Shown here: piece after piece, positions 8,371 to 16,569 of the stretch | Numbering within the stretch: the first letter of the stretch is position 1 | Layout of the letters: each line of letters begins with the position of its first letter | DNA from: JBBCJT01 sp037190665 | GTDB lineage: Bacteria; Pseudomonadota; Alphaproteobacteria; Acetobacterales; Acetobacteraceae | DNA length: 64,000 bases | Assembly: GCA_037190665.1 (NCBI GenBank) | Contig: JBBCJT010000136.1 | Location: 1 to 64,000 of the forward strand | Reading direction: 5' to 3' | Made by a program: the position numbers and the translations under genes | Notes under the pieces: model-generated | Told to the model about the DNA's origin: nothing | The model's input: only the letters and a program-made list of their open reading frames with translations | Database searches by the model: none

Positions 8371-9222
8371 ATGCGCCCGGCCGCGTTGCTCGCCGCGCTG
8401 CTGCTGCCCTGCGCCGCCATGGCGGCCTGCCCGTCCGATGCGGAGGTGGGGCGGCTCGCCGCGCAGATCCTCGCCAACGAACCGGGGACCGGCTTCGGCC
8501 CGGGCCTCGGCATCGAGGACGGCGCCTGCGCGCAGGACAAGCTGGTCGCCCGCCTGTCCGAACGCTTCGGCCCGGTGATCGGCTGGAAGGCCGGGCTGAC
8601 GGCGGAGGCGGTGCAGAAGCGCTTCGGCGTGCCGCATCCGGTGCGCGGGGCGCTGCTGCGCGACATGATGCTGGCCGACGGCGCGACCGTGCCGGCTGCC
8701 TTCGGCGCGATGCCGCTGTTCGAATCCGACCTGCTGGTGCGGGTGAAGGATGCGGGCCTCGCCACCGCGCGCGGGCATCTGGAGATCCTGCGCCACCTCC
8801 ACGCGGTGATCCCGTTCATCGAGCTGCCCGATCTCGTGCTCGCACCCGGCCAGACCATGGACGGGCCAACGCTGATCGCGATCAACGTGGGTGCGCGGAT
8901 GGGCGTGCTGGGCGCGCCGGTGCCGGTGGAGGCGGATCAGGCGTTCGCCGACCGGCTGGCTGCGATGCGCGTGGTGCTCGCCGACGACACCGGCAAGGTC
9001 ATCGCCGACAGCCCCGGCACCGCCGTGCTCGGCCATCCGCTGGATGCCGTCGCCTGGCTGGTCGCGGATCTGGCGAAGGCGGGCAAGGCGGTGCGGCCGG
9101 GCGACCTGCTGTCGCTGGGCTCGTTCAGCCCGCTCGGCAAGCCGGAGGCGGGGCGTACCGTGACCGCGCGCTATGTCGGGCTGACGGCGCAGCTTGTCTC
9201 GGTCTCCGTCACCTTCCGATGA
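8371..9222 (+). CDS. Secreted 2-keto-4-pentenoate hydratase-like protein
   Basis: 283 residues. The body resembles 2-oxopent-4-enoate hydratases of the fumarylacetoacetase superfamily: GPVIGWKAGLT, a central FIELPDLV with the usual acidic residue, and AWLVADLAKAGKAVRPGDLLSLGSFS near the end. Unlike the cytoplasmic enzymes of meta-cleavage pathways it begins with a signal peptide (LLAALLLPCAAMA, cleavage near residue 19). A periplasmic location is therefore predicted. It sits between proA and nadD, and no aromatic-degradation genes are near, so the substrate is open. The start has GGGAGG 8 bases upstream. Confidence 0.75.
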   Translation: MRPAALLAALLLPCAAMAACPSDAEVGRLAAQILANEPGTGFGPGLGIEDGACAQDKLVARLSERFGPVIGWKAGLTAEAVQKRFGVPHPVRGALLRDMMLADGATVPAAFGAMPLFESDLLVRVKDAGLATARGHLEILRHLHAVIPFIELPDLVLAPGQTMDGPTLIAINVGARMGVLGAPVPVEADQAFADRLAAMRVVLADDTGKVIADSPGTAVLGHPLDAVAWLVADLAKAGKAVRPGDLLSLGSFSPLGKPEAGRTVTARYVGLTAQLVSVSVTFR

Positions 9223-10312
9223 TCCGCGCTTGCTGACGCCGGGCCGCTTCGGCGACGGGCGGCGCGCCCGCATCGGCATCCTCGGCGGATCGTTCAATCC
9301 GGCCCATGCCGGCCACCGCCACGTGGCGGATGTGGCGCGCCGCGCGCTCGGGCTCGATCAGGTCTGGCTGATGGTCAGCCCCGGCAATCCGCTCAAGCCC
9401 GCCGACGGCATGGCGCCCTTCGCCGACCGGCTGGCGAGCGCGCGCCGCCTCGCAGCCCCGCCGCGCGTGATCGCGACCGATATCGAGGCGCTGCTCGGCA
9501 CGCGGCACACCTGGCGCACGCTCGCGCGCCTGCGGCGCCGCTTCCCGAACGCGGAGTTCGTGTTCCTGATCGGCGCCGACAACCTCGCCAGCCTGCACCG
9601 GTGGGACCGCTGGCGGTCGGTGGCCGGGGCGGTGAAGCTCGCGGTGGTGCCCCGGCCGGGGGCGACGCGGCGTGCGCTCGTTTCCCCGGCGACGGGCGTG
9701 CTGCGCCATGCGCGCGTGCAGCCGCGCACTCTACGCTTGCGGGACGCGCCCGCCTGGACGTTGATTCCCGCAAGAACGTCGGATTTATCCGCAACCTCCA
9801 TCCGTCAGGGAAACGCAGCCATCGCCCGCACGCCATCCGCCTCCTCCGCCGCCCCCGCGCGCAAGGCCGCGAAGAAGGCCGCCAAACGCGCCGCCGCCAC
9901 CAAGCAGGAGGTCGCGGCCGGCCCGAAGAAGGGGTCGCGCCGCACGGCCGCCCCCGCCCCCGAGCCGGCGCGGCTGGACCGCCTGGTCTCGCTGATCACC
10001 GGCAGCCTGGACGAGGACAAGGCGGAGAACATCGTGGTGCTGGATCTGGAAGGCCGCGCGGCCTTCGCGGACCGGATGGTGATCGCCACCGGCCTCGCCG
10101 ACCGGCAGATCCAGGCCATGGCCACGCATCTCGCCGACAAGCTGAAGGCCGAGGGCTTCGGCCGCACCAGCGTGGAGGGGCTTGGCTCCTCCGAATGGGT
10201 GCTGCTCGATGCGGGCGACGTGGTGGTGCACCTGTTCAAGCCGGAGGCGCGCGAGCAGTACCGGCTGGAGAAGATGTGGGGGCCGGAAAGCCCCCCGGGG
10301 GATTCGCCGTAG
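9194..10312 (+). CDS. nadD/rsfS: In-frame fusion of NadD (NaMN adenylyltransferase) and RsfS (ribosome silencing factor)
   Basis: One open frame of up to 372 residues. Residues about 26-205 are NadD, making NaAD from NaMN and ATP: GILGGSFNPAHAGHRH carries the nucleotidyl-transfer histidines and LSATSIRQG ends the domain. A linker rich in Lys, Ala and Pro follows (about 210-260). Residues about 260-370 are RsfS/iojap, which binds ribosomal protein L14 and blocks subunit joining (ADRMVIATGLADRQIQAMA, then DAGDVVVHLF). No stop separates them and no ATG/GTG/TTG precedes the RsfS core, so RsfS is fused or starts at a rare codon. The N-terminal start is uncertain (TTG 9194 or TTG 9230). Confidence 0.85.
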   Translation: MSRSPSPSDDPRLLTPGRFGDGRRARIGILGGSFNPAHAGHRHVADVARRALGLDQVWLMVSPGNPLKPADGMAPFADRLASARRLAAPPRVIATDIEALLGTRHTWRTLARLRRRFPNAEFVFLIGADNLASLHRWDRWRSVAGAVKLAVVPRPGATRRALVSPATGVLRHARVQPRTLRLRDAPAWTLIPARTSDLSATSIRQGNAAIARTPSASSAAPARKAAKKAAKRAAATKQEVAAGPKKGSRRTAAPAPEPARLDRLVSLITGSLDEDKAENIVVLDLEGRAAFADRMVIATGLADRQIQAMATHLADKLKAEGFGRTSVEGLGSSEWVLLDAGDVVVHLFKPEAREQYRLEKMWGPESPPGDSP

Positions 10313-10779
10313 CCCGCGACTGGGCCATCCTCGCCGTCGGCCGCTTCAAGTCCGGCCCCGAGGCGGCGCTGTTCGAGCATCACGCCGCGCGGCTGCGCCC
10401 GCGCCTCGGCCTGCGCGAGGTGGCGGAGGGCCGCGGCGCGCCGGCTGAGATCCGCCGCCGCGAGGCCGCGTCCCTGCTCGCCGCGCTACCGGAGAGTGCG
10501 CTCGTCGTCGCGCTCGACCTCGGCGGGGCCGCGCCGGGCAGCGAGGGGCTGGCCGCGCTGCTCGCCCGCTGGGAGCAGGCGGCGCGGCCGATCCGCTTCC
10601 TGATCGGCGGCGCGGAGGGGCTGGATGCGGGCGTGCTGGCGCGCGCGGACCACACGCTCTCGCTCGGCCCGTTCACGTGGCCGCATCTGCTGGTGCGGGG
10701 GATGCTGGCGGAACAGCTCTACCGCGCGCAGGCGATCCTGACGGGGCATCCGTACCATCGGGGCGGGCGGCCGGGTTGA
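10276..10779 (+). CDS. rlmH: 23S rRNA (pseudouridine1915-N3)-methyltransferase RlmH
   Basis: SPOUT methyltransferase that N3-methylates pseudouridine 1915 in 23S rRNA helix 69. The cofactor knot is clear: FLIGGAEGLD followed by LSLGPFTWPHLLVRGMLAEQ and the terminal YRAQAILTGHPYHR. The homologous region starts at RDWAILAVGRFKSGPEAALF. The first usable in-frame codon upstream is GTG 10276, which overlaps rsfS by 37 bases and gives 167 residues, about 12 more than usual. The overlap ties it to the nadD/rsfS transcript. Confidence 0.93.
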   Translation: MGAGKPPGGFAVARDWAILAVGRFKSGPEAALFEHHAARLRPRLGLREVAEGRGAPAEIRRREAASLLAALPESALVVALDLGGAAPGSEGLAALLARWEQAARPIRFLIGGAEGLDAGVLARADHTLSLGPFTWPHLLVRGMLAEQLYRAQAILTGHPYHRGGRPG

Positions 10780-10811
10780 ACGCCGGAGTGTCCGGGGCGG
10801 ATATCCGGGAT

Positions 10812-11045
10812 ATGCCGATCTGCATCAGGGATAAGGCGACCGTGGCGCTCGTCGCGGAACTGGCGCGGCAGCGCGGGACGACGCCGCAGGAGGCGGTCCG
10901 CCTCGCCGTGCGCGCGGAGCTGGAGCGGGGCGTGGACGCGGTGGCGTTGCGCGACCGCTTCGCCGCCCTGCGTGTCCGCTATCCCCTGCCGCCGGCAATC
11001 GGGTTGAGGGCGGACAAGGCGTTCTTCGACGACCTGTCGGCGTGA
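10812..11045 (+). CDS. VapB-like (Rv0623-type) antitoxin
   Basis: 77 residues. MPICIRDKATVALVAELARQ followed by GTTPQEAVRLAVRAEL fits the short ribbon-helix-helix-like antitoxin family that pairs with PIN-domain VapC toxins. A toxin frame begins exactly at its stop codon (GTG 11042 overlapping TGA 11043-11045) but runs only 28 codons, so the antitoxin appears to be an orphan. It lies 32 bases after rlmH. The antitoxin family call rests on pattern and gene arrangement. Confidence 0.72.
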   Translation: MPICIRDKATVALVAELARQRGTTPQEAVRLAVRAELERGVDAVALRDRFAALRVRYPLPPAIGLRADKAFFDDLSA

Positions 11046-11128
11046 TCGTCGCCGATACCGATCCGCGCGGATGGTGGCGCGATTCCGATAAGCGCGAGCG
11101 TGCCATGCTTGTCGGCGCGGTGGAGTGA
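11042..11128 (+). pseudogene. Remnant of a VapC-like PIN toxin
   Basis: A GTG overlapping the antitoxin stop opens a 28-codon frame beginning VIVADTDPRGWW. Intact VapC proteins begin M-I-V-x-D-T/S with the first catalytic aspartate at this place and continue for about 130 residues. Here the match ends after the sixth residue and the frame stops at 11126-11128. I read it as the 5' tip of a deleted toxin gene; chance resemblance is possible because the matching part is short. Confidence 0.45.
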
Positions 11129-11211
11129 TTCATGCGGAGGATCGAACATCGCGCAGGGGCGCCTGCCCTCTGCCCCGCCCTCTCCTCCCGAGCGAGATGC
11201 GTGACCTTCTT

Positions 11212-11330
11212 CCCCCTCTCCCGCCTGCGGGAGAGGGCCGGGGTGAGGGTGTGTCCGCCAGCATCACGGCGATGTCTCGCTTCCGCGCAGATCCCTCACC
11301 CTGTCCCTCTCCCGCCCGGCGGGAGAGGGG
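11212..11330. repeat. Dispersed palindromic repeat, copy A
   Basis: About 119 bases. It has an outer hairpin at each end: CCCTCTCCCGC-ct-GCGGGAGAGGG on the left and CCCTCTCCCGC-ccg-GCGGGAGAGG on the right. The inner arms are GGGGTGAGGGT on the left and CCCTCACCCTG on the right. A conserved centre reads CCAGCATCACGGCGA. Similar elements lie at 14155-14274 and 20196-20335. The 11129-11530 gap holds this element and otherwise no gene I can support. Confidence 0.85.
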
Positions 11331-11530
11331 ACGTTGCATCACGCGCCTTGCCTTATGACCCTCGTCCGCCTCTGCTCCTGCTTGGCCTCTTCGCGAAGGC
11401 TCCCGCTCGCGGAAGGCAGAGTTTTTCATCTCCCCGCACCGGGCGGACAGGCCCGTCTTCCACCCGCCCTGTGTACGGCGCGGGCGAACCCGCTCTAGCC
11501 TGTGCGCAGTACACGAAACGGAGAGGCCCG

Positions 11531-13093
11531 ATGCGCAGGTTGCTTGCATCCGCAACCACTGCCGTGGCGCTGGCGCTTGCCGCGCCGGCCGTGCAGGCCA
11601 AGACCTTCCGGCTGGCGACGACCGTGGATGCGGCCACGCTCGACCCGCACGCCAACAACGCGCTCTCCACCTACCTGCTGCTCGCACAGGTCTACGAGCC
11701 CCTGCTGTACCGCAACGACGAGCTCAAGGTGGAGCCGGGCCTCGCCGTCTCCTGGACGCAGGCGGAACCCACGCGCTGGCGCTTCAGCCTGCGGCCGGGC
11801 GTGAAGTTCGCCGACGGGGCGGCCTTCGAATCCGACGACGTGGTGTTCTCAATCCGCCGCGCGATGGCGCCGACGTCCAACTACGCGATCTACGTGGACA
11901 CGGTCGCGGACGTGGTCGCGGTCGATCCGCTGACCGTCGATGTCGTCACCCGCGTGCCCGATGCCTCGGTGCCCGACAAGCTCACCCGCATCCTGATGAT
12001 GGATCGCGAATGGGCGGAGAAGAACCGCTCCGAACGGCCGCAGAACTTCCGCGACCGGGAGGAGACGGTCGCCTCGCGGCAGACCAACGGCACCGGCCCG
12101 TTCGTCATCCGCGAACGGCAGAACGACACGCGCACGGTGATGGTGCCGAACCCCGGCTGGTGGGGCGGCAAGACCTCGGTGACGGAGTATCACCACATCA
12201 TCATCAGCTCGGACGCCACGCGCATCGCCGCCCTGCTGTCGGGCGAGGTGGACATGGTGCACACCGTGCCGAGCCAGGACGTGGAGCGCATCCGCCGCCA
12301 GTCCAGCCTGCGCGTGCTGGAAGGGCAGGAGAACCGCACCGTCTTCATCGCCTTCGACCAGCATCGCGACGAGCTGCTGCATTCCTCGGTGAAGGGCCGC
12401 AATCCGTTCAAGGATGCGCGCGTGCGCGAGGCGGTGGCGCTGGCGGTGGACGTGAACGCCATCCGCACCCGCACGCTGCGCGGCCAGGCGGTGGTGACCG
12501 GGTCGATGTGGACGCAGTTCGTCAACGGCTGGGCGGAGGAGACGGACAAGCGCCCGCCGCTCGATCGCGAGCGGGCCCGCGCGCTGCTGGCGGAAGCCGG
12601 CTTCGCGAGCGGCTTCGACGTGACGATGGACTGTCCCGTCGGCAATTACGACGAGGCGTGCCAGGCGGTGGCGGCGCAGCTCGCGCAGATCGGCATCCGG
12701 ATCCGGCTCAACATCCTGCCCGGCGCGCAGTTCAGCCCGAAGGTGCTGCGGCAGGACACGTCGATGTACATCCTGTCCTGGGGCGTGCCGACCTTCGATG
12801 CGCTCTACACGCTGCGCGGGATCATCATGACGCGGGCGAAGGTCGGTGGCGGATCATGGAACGGCGGCGGCTATTCCAACCCGCGCGTGGACGAGCTGGT
12901 CGAACGGCTGACGGCCGAGGCCAACGCGGACGAACGGCGCAGCATGATCCTTGAGGCGCACCGCATCCACAACGCCGAGTTCGGTCATGTGCCGCTGTAT
13001 CACATCATGATCCCGTGGGCGCACCGGCAGGGCGTGACGTTGCGTCACCGCGCCGACAACCAGATCGCGATCAAGGACGTGACGATCGAGTGA
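11531..13093 (+). CDS. ABC transporter substrate-binding protein, family 5 (peptide/opine type)
   Basis: 520 residues with a signal peptide ending ...AAPAVQAKT (cleavage near residue 22). It is a periplasmic receptor of the DppA/OppA (SBP_bac_5) family: ATLDPHANNALSTYLLLAQV near the N-terminus, RFSLRPGVKFADGAAFESDD and VREAVALAVDVNAI are the standard family landmarks. It binds small peptides or similar ligands for an ABC importer, but no permease or ATPase genes are adjacent, so it is an orphan receptor here. ATG 11531 gives a proper signal peptide. Its stop overlaps the next start (TGATG). Confidence 0.9.
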   Translation: MRRLLASATTAVALALAAPAVQAKTFRLATTVDAATLDPHANNALSTYLLLAQVYEPLLYRNDELKVEPGLAVSWTQAEPTRWRFSLRPGVKFADGAAFESDDVVFSIRRAMAPTSNYAIYVDTVADVVAVDPLTVDVVTRVPDASVPDKLTRILMMDREWAEKNRSERPQNFRDREETVASRQTNGTGPFVIRERQNDTRTVMVPNPGWWGGKTSVTEYHHIIISSDATRIAALLSGEVDMVHTVPSQDVERIRRQSSLRVLEGQENRTVFIAFDQHRDELLHSSVKGRNPFKDARVREAVALAVDVNAIRTRTLRGQAVVTGSMWTQFVNGWAEETDKRPPLDRERARALLAEAGFASGFDVTMDCPVGNYDEACQAVAAQLAQIGIRIRLNILPGAQFSPKVLRQDTSMYILSWGVPTFDALYTLRGIIMTRAKVGGGSWNGGGYSNPRVDELVERLTAEANADERRSMILEAHRIHNAEFGHVPLYHIMIPWAHRQGVTLRHRADNQIAIKDVTIE

Positions 13094-14133
13094 TGCTTCG
13101 CCGCCTCCTGCGCCGGACCGATCCGAAGCCGGCCGCCGATCGGATCGCATCGCCGCCTGCCGAACCGTCCCCCGCGCCCGGGCAGCCGGCATTGCCGGCC
13201 GCTTCGGCAGCGGGCGTCGATCCGTTGATCGAAGCGACGCCGCTTTCGCTCGACCTCGACGCGCGGATCGCGATGGGGCTGCGCTGCGGGGATTGCGACT
13301 TCATCCCGAAGGTCGCCGGCGCTGGGAGCGTGGCGACGGAGGCGGACGGCACGCGCGTGCAGATCATGCACAACGGCCTCCGCGTCGTCGCGGACGGCTA
13401 TTACGGCGCGTGGATGACGCGGCTGATCGAACTCGCGCGCGGACATCACGAGCCGCAGGAGGAAGCGGCCTTCCACGCGCTCATGCACGCCCTGCCGCCC
13501 GGCGGGACGATGGTCGAGCTGGGCGGGTTCTGGGCGTACTACACGCTCTGGTTCCTGACCTCGGCGCCGGGGCGGCGTGCGCTGCTGGTGGAGCCCGATC
13601 CCGCGCATATCGAGATCGGCCGCCGCAACCTCGCCCTCAACGGCATCGCGGCCGAGTTCGTCCAGGGTTTCGTCGGTGCGGTGCCGGGCAGGACGGTCGC
13701 GTTCCGGACCGAGGAGTCCGGCACGCTCGATCTGCCGTGCATCGACCTCCCCGCGTTGCTCGATGCGCGGAAGGTCGACCATCTGACGCTGCTGCATTGC
13801 GACGCGCAGGGGGCCGAGACCGCGGTTCTGGACCAGATCGCGCCCTTGGTGCGGCAGGGGCGGCTCGGCTGGGTTTTCGTCTCCACGCATCATCACGCGA
13901 TCAGCGGCGATCCGCTCACGCATCAGCGATGTCTGGCGCTGCTCGCCGGGCTCGGCGCGACGATCGAGGTCGAGCATGACGTGCAGGAGAGTTTTTCCGG
14001 CGACGGGATGATCGTCGGGCGGTTCTGCGACGCGCCTGCCGGTTGGCGGGCGCCGCCGCTCAGCTACAACAGGGCGTCCACGTCACTTTTCAGGCATCCG
14101 CTGTTTGATCTCGCCGCCGCGCAGGCGCGTTGA
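13093..14133 (+). CDS. FkbM-family methyltransferase
   Basis: 346 residues. After a Pro/Ala-rich first 55 residues comes a Rossmann methyltransferase domain: MVELGGFWAYYTLWFL is the SAM-binding loop, LLVEPDPAHIEIGRRNLALN the acidic second strand, and LLHCDAQGAETAVLDQ the conserved FkbM motif. The family methylates hydroxyls of sugars or secondary metabolites; the acceptor here is unknown. The TGATG overlap with a peptide-type receptor gene suggests co-translation, but a functional link is unclear. Confidence 0.85.
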   Translation: MLRRLLRRTDPKPAADRIASPPAEPSPAPGQPALPAASAAGVDPLIEATPLSLDLDARIAMGLRCGDCDFIPKVAGAGSVATEADGTRVQIMHNGLRVVADGYYGAWMTRLIELARGHHEPQEEAAFHALMHALPPGGTMVELGGFWAYYTLWFLTSAPGRRALLVEPDPAHIEIGRRNLALNGIAAEFVQGFVGAVPGRTVAFRTEESGTLDLPCIDLPALLDARKVDHLTLLHCDAQGAETAVLDQIAPLVRQGRLGWVFVSTHHHAISGDPLTHQRCLALLAGLGATIEVEHDVQESFSGDGMIVGRFCDAPAGWRAPPLSYNRASTSLFRHPLFDLAAAQAR

Positions 14134-14154
14134 TGCGCCGCCGGTCCCGCCCTT

Positions 14155-14274
14155 TCCCCCTCTCCCGCGTGCGGGAGAGGGCCGGGATGAGGGTGCGGCC
14201 GCCAGCATCACGGCGAGGTTTAGCCTCCGCGCGGACCCCCTCACCCTGTCCCTCTCCCGCAAGCGGGAGAGGGA
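14155..14274. repeat. Dispersed palindromic repeat, copy B
   Basis: Same architecture as the element at 11212-11330. The left hairpin is CCCTCTCCCGC-gt-GCGGGAGAGGG, then GGGATGAGGGTG, the centre GCCAGCATCACGGCGA, CCCTCACCCTG and the right hairpin CCCTCTCCCGC-aa-GCGGGAGAGGG. It lies between convergent genes, 21 bases after the methyltransferase stop, where it could serve as a bidirectional terminator. Confidence 0.85.
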
Positions 14275-14383
14275 ACCTGGCGTGACGGTCCATGCCTTCC
14301 CCTTCCGTCCAGCGCTTTCGCAGACGGAAAAAGGCCTGCCCCCCGCGGCCGGGGAAAGGGGTCGGCGAAGGACGCCGTTCGTC

Positions 14384-14644
14384 CTACTGCAGCGGCGCGC
14401 GGACGAGCCGCTCCACCTGCGCCGCCGTGGCCTCCATCACCCGGGCCTGGTCGTTGATGAACCCGGTGATGCTGCGTTCCGTCCACTGCGTGGTGGCGAC
14501 GGTCATCGCCGCGGGGTCGGAGCAGCGCATCAGTTCCTGCACCAGCTCCATCTGCCGCTCCATCATGTGGCTGGCCATCGCCGCCAGCGCGGTCACCACA
14601 TCCGGCGGCGGCACGGATCCGCCCGTCTGCCTGCTTCCGGCCAT
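14384..14644 (-). CDS. Small phasin-like helical protein
   Basis: 86 residues with no cysteine-rich or membrane segment except MRCSD. Two amphipathic helices are visible (VVTALAAMASHMMERQMELV and the stretch from TTQWTERSITGFINDQ onward). This pattern, with conserved WTE and a terminal QVERL, resembles small phasin-domain proteins that coat polyhydroxyalkanoate granules. No PHA synthase is in the window, so this is tentative. The start at 14644 has AGGGAG about 9 bases upstream. Confidence 0.6.
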   Translation of the reverse strand: MAGSRQTGGSVPPPDVVTALAAMASHMMERQMELVQELMRCSDPAAMTVATTQWTERSITGFINDQARVMEATAAQVERLVRAPLQ

Positions 14645-14772
14645 GACTTGCTCTCCCTGGCTGATGTGCAACATCTGATAGTGGCGCAGGGCGCCGGCAG
14701 ATACCTTGATCCCGCGCAACCTCCGGAGGTGGTAAACAGCCTGTGCACACCATGGCCCGCCAAGGAAACCGC

Positions 14773-15855
14773 ATGACCACCCCCGCGCTCGCACGCCGCG
14801 CGCTCCTTGCCTCCGCCGCCGCCCTCGCCGCCTCCACTGCCGCCTGCGCCCAGCGCGGCGCGGTCGCCGCCGGGACGGCGCTGCCCTCCTTCGCGCCGCT
14901 GGTCCGCGCGGTGATGCCCACGGTCGTGAACATCTCGGTGGTGGAGCGCAGCGGCGCCGGCGCCGACGACGTGCCGCCCGAATTCCGCGGCACGCCGATG
15001 GAGAAGCAGTGGCGGGAACGCCAGCGCCGCAGCCCCCGCCCGGTGCAGGGCCAGGGCTCGGGCTTCATCATCGACCCGTCCGGCTTCGTCGTGACCAACA
15101 ACCATGTCGTGCGCGCCGCCCGGACCATCGCCGTCAGCCTCTCGGACGGGACGGAGCTGCCGGCGCGGCTGGTGGGCGCGGACGACCTGACCGACCTCGC
15201 GCTGCTGAAGATCGACGCGCCGCGCACCCTGCCCGCCGCCCGCTGGGGCGACAGCAAGGTGCTGGAACCGGGGGACTGGGTGCTCGCGGCCGGCAACCCG
15301 TTCGGGCTGGGCGGCACGGTCACCGCCGGCATCGTCTCCGCCCGCGGGCGCGACATCGGCGCGGGGCCCTATGACGACTTCCTGCAGATCGACGCCTCGA
15401 TCAATCCTGGCAATTCCGGGGGGCCGGTGTTCAACCAGGCCGGCGAGGTGGTGGGCGTGAACACGGCGATCGTCTCGCCCTCCGGCGGGTCGGTCGGCAT
15501 CGGCTTCGCTGTGCCGTCGGAGATCGCGCAGGGCATCATCGGCGAGCTGCGCCGCAGCGGCAGCATCCAGCGCGGCTGGCTCGGCGTCTCCGTGCGCGAC
15601 GTCTCGGCCGAGGGGCCCAGCCGCGGCGTGGCGGTGGAGGCGGTGGAGCCCGGCAGTCCCGCCGCCCGCGCCGGTCTCCGCCCCGGCGACGTCGTGCTCG
15701 CGGTCAACGGCGACCGCACCGATACCAGCCGCAGCCTGGTGCGCAGCATCGCGGCCATCCCGCCCGGCCAGACGGCGCGTCTGTCGCTGACACGGCAGGG
15801 CCGGCCGCGGGAGGTCTCGGTCGAAGTAGGCCGCCGCCCGTCGCCGCGGGGCTGA
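14773..15855 (+). CDS. Trypsin-like serine protease, HtrA/DegS type with one PDZ domain
   Basis: 360 residues. The N-terminus RRALLASAAALAASTAACAQ is an export signal with a cysteine that could be lipidated. The protease triad is visible: H111 in VTNNHVV, D141 in DDLTDLALLKI and S215 in NPGNSGGPV. A single PDZ domain fills about residues 255-345, including RGWLGVSV and AARAGLRPGDVVLAVNG. One PDZ rather than two resembles DegS/HhoB. ATG 14773 is preceded by AAGGAAA. It lies 2 bases before a response-regulator gene, which suggests an envelope-stress operon: protease, regulator, sensor. Confidence 0.93.
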   Translation: MTTPALARRALLASAAALAASTAACAQRGAVAAGTALPSFAPLVRAVMPTVVNISVVERSGAGADDVPPEFRGTPMEKQWRERQRRSPRPVQGQGSGFIIDPSGFVVTNNHVVRAARTIAVSLSDGTELPARLVGADDLTDLALLKIDAPRTLPAARWGDSKVLEPGDWVLAAGNPFGLGGTVTAGIVSARGRDIGAGPYDDFLQIDASINPGNSGGPVFNQAGEVVGVNTAIVSPSGGSVGIGFAVPSEIAQGIIGELRRSGSIQRGWLGVSVRDVSAEGPSRGVAVEAVEPGSPAARAGLRPGDVVLAVNGDRTDTSRSLVRSIAAIPPGQTARLSLTRQGRPREVSVEVGRRPSPRG

Positions 15856-15857
15856 GC

Positions 15858-16538
15858 ATGCGCATCCTGCTGGTCGAGGACGATGATGAGGTGGCGGGGT
15901 TCGTCGCCAAGGGGCTGCGTGAATCCGGCCACGTGGTCACCCACGCCGCCACCGGCCGCGACGGGCTGTTCCTCGCGGTCAGCGAGGCGTTCGACGTGAT
16001 CGTGCTGGACCGGCTGCTGCCGGGCGGGGTGGACGGGCTGTCGCTGCTGCAGACCTTCCGCAGCCAGGGCGGCAAGGCGCCGGTGCTGATCCTGTCGGCG
16101 CTCGCGCAGGTGGACGAGCGGGTGAAGGGGCTGCGCGCCGGCGGCGACGACTACATCCCCAAGCCCTTCGCCTTCGCCGAGCTGCTGGCCCGCGTCGAGG
16201 CGCTGGGGCGGCGCAGCCGCGGCGACGGGCCGGCGACCAGCCTGCAGGCGGGCGACCTGCAGATGGACCTGCTGTCGCGCACCGTGCGCCGCGGCGGGCA
16301 GAAGATCGACCTGCAGCCGCGCGAGTTCCGGCTGCTGGAGTTCCTGATCCGCCACGCCGGGCAGGTCGTCACCCGCACCATGCTGCTGGAAGGCGTGTGG
16401 GATTATCACTTCGATCCGCAGACCAACGTGATCGACGTCCACGTCTCCCGCCTGCGGCAGAAGATCGACAAGCCCTTCGACACGCCGCTGATCCAGACCG
16501 TCCGCAACGCCGGCTACATGCTGCGCGTGGAAGGCTGA
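15858..16538 (+). CDS. OmpR/PhoB-family response regulator
   Basis: 226 residues. The receiver domain has the acidic pocket VEDDDE (residues 6-11), phosphoacceptor D51 in VIVLDRLLPGG and the lysine in DDYIPKPF. The C-terminal winged-helix DNA-binding domain (about 130-226) ends TNVIDVHVSRLRQKID...IQTVRNAGYML, the classic OmpR-type wing. It starts 2 bases after the HtrA-like protease and precedes its histidine kinase, so it is very likely the output of that sensor. Confidence 0.95.
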   Translation: MRILLVEDDDEVAGFVAKGLRESGHVVTHAATGRDGLFLAVSEAFDVIVLDRLLPGGVDGLSLLQTFRSQGGKAPVLILSALAQVDERVKGLRAGGDDYIPKPFAFAELLARVEALGRRSRGDGPATSLQAGDLQMDLLSRTVRRGGQKIDLQPREFRLLEFLIRHAGQVVTRTMLLEGVWDYHFDPQTNVIDVHVSRLRQKIDKPFDTPLIQTVRNAGYMLRVEG

Positions 16539-16569
16539 GCGATGCCGGCCGCGCGCAGGGGGCGCTGAG

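Noticed and set aside
3583..9297. A 1904-codon minus-strand open frame
   Set aside because: It lies opposite nine clearly recognisable plus-strand genes (MgtC-like, cydAB, proA, hydratase and others). Its product is a low-complexity Arg/His/Gly-rich sequence, as expected from the complement of GC-rich codons.
11212..11330. Intrinsic terminator alone
   Set aside because: The hairpins would fit, but the whole ~120-base layout with inner arms and conserved centre recurs twice elsewhere, which marks a dispersed element.
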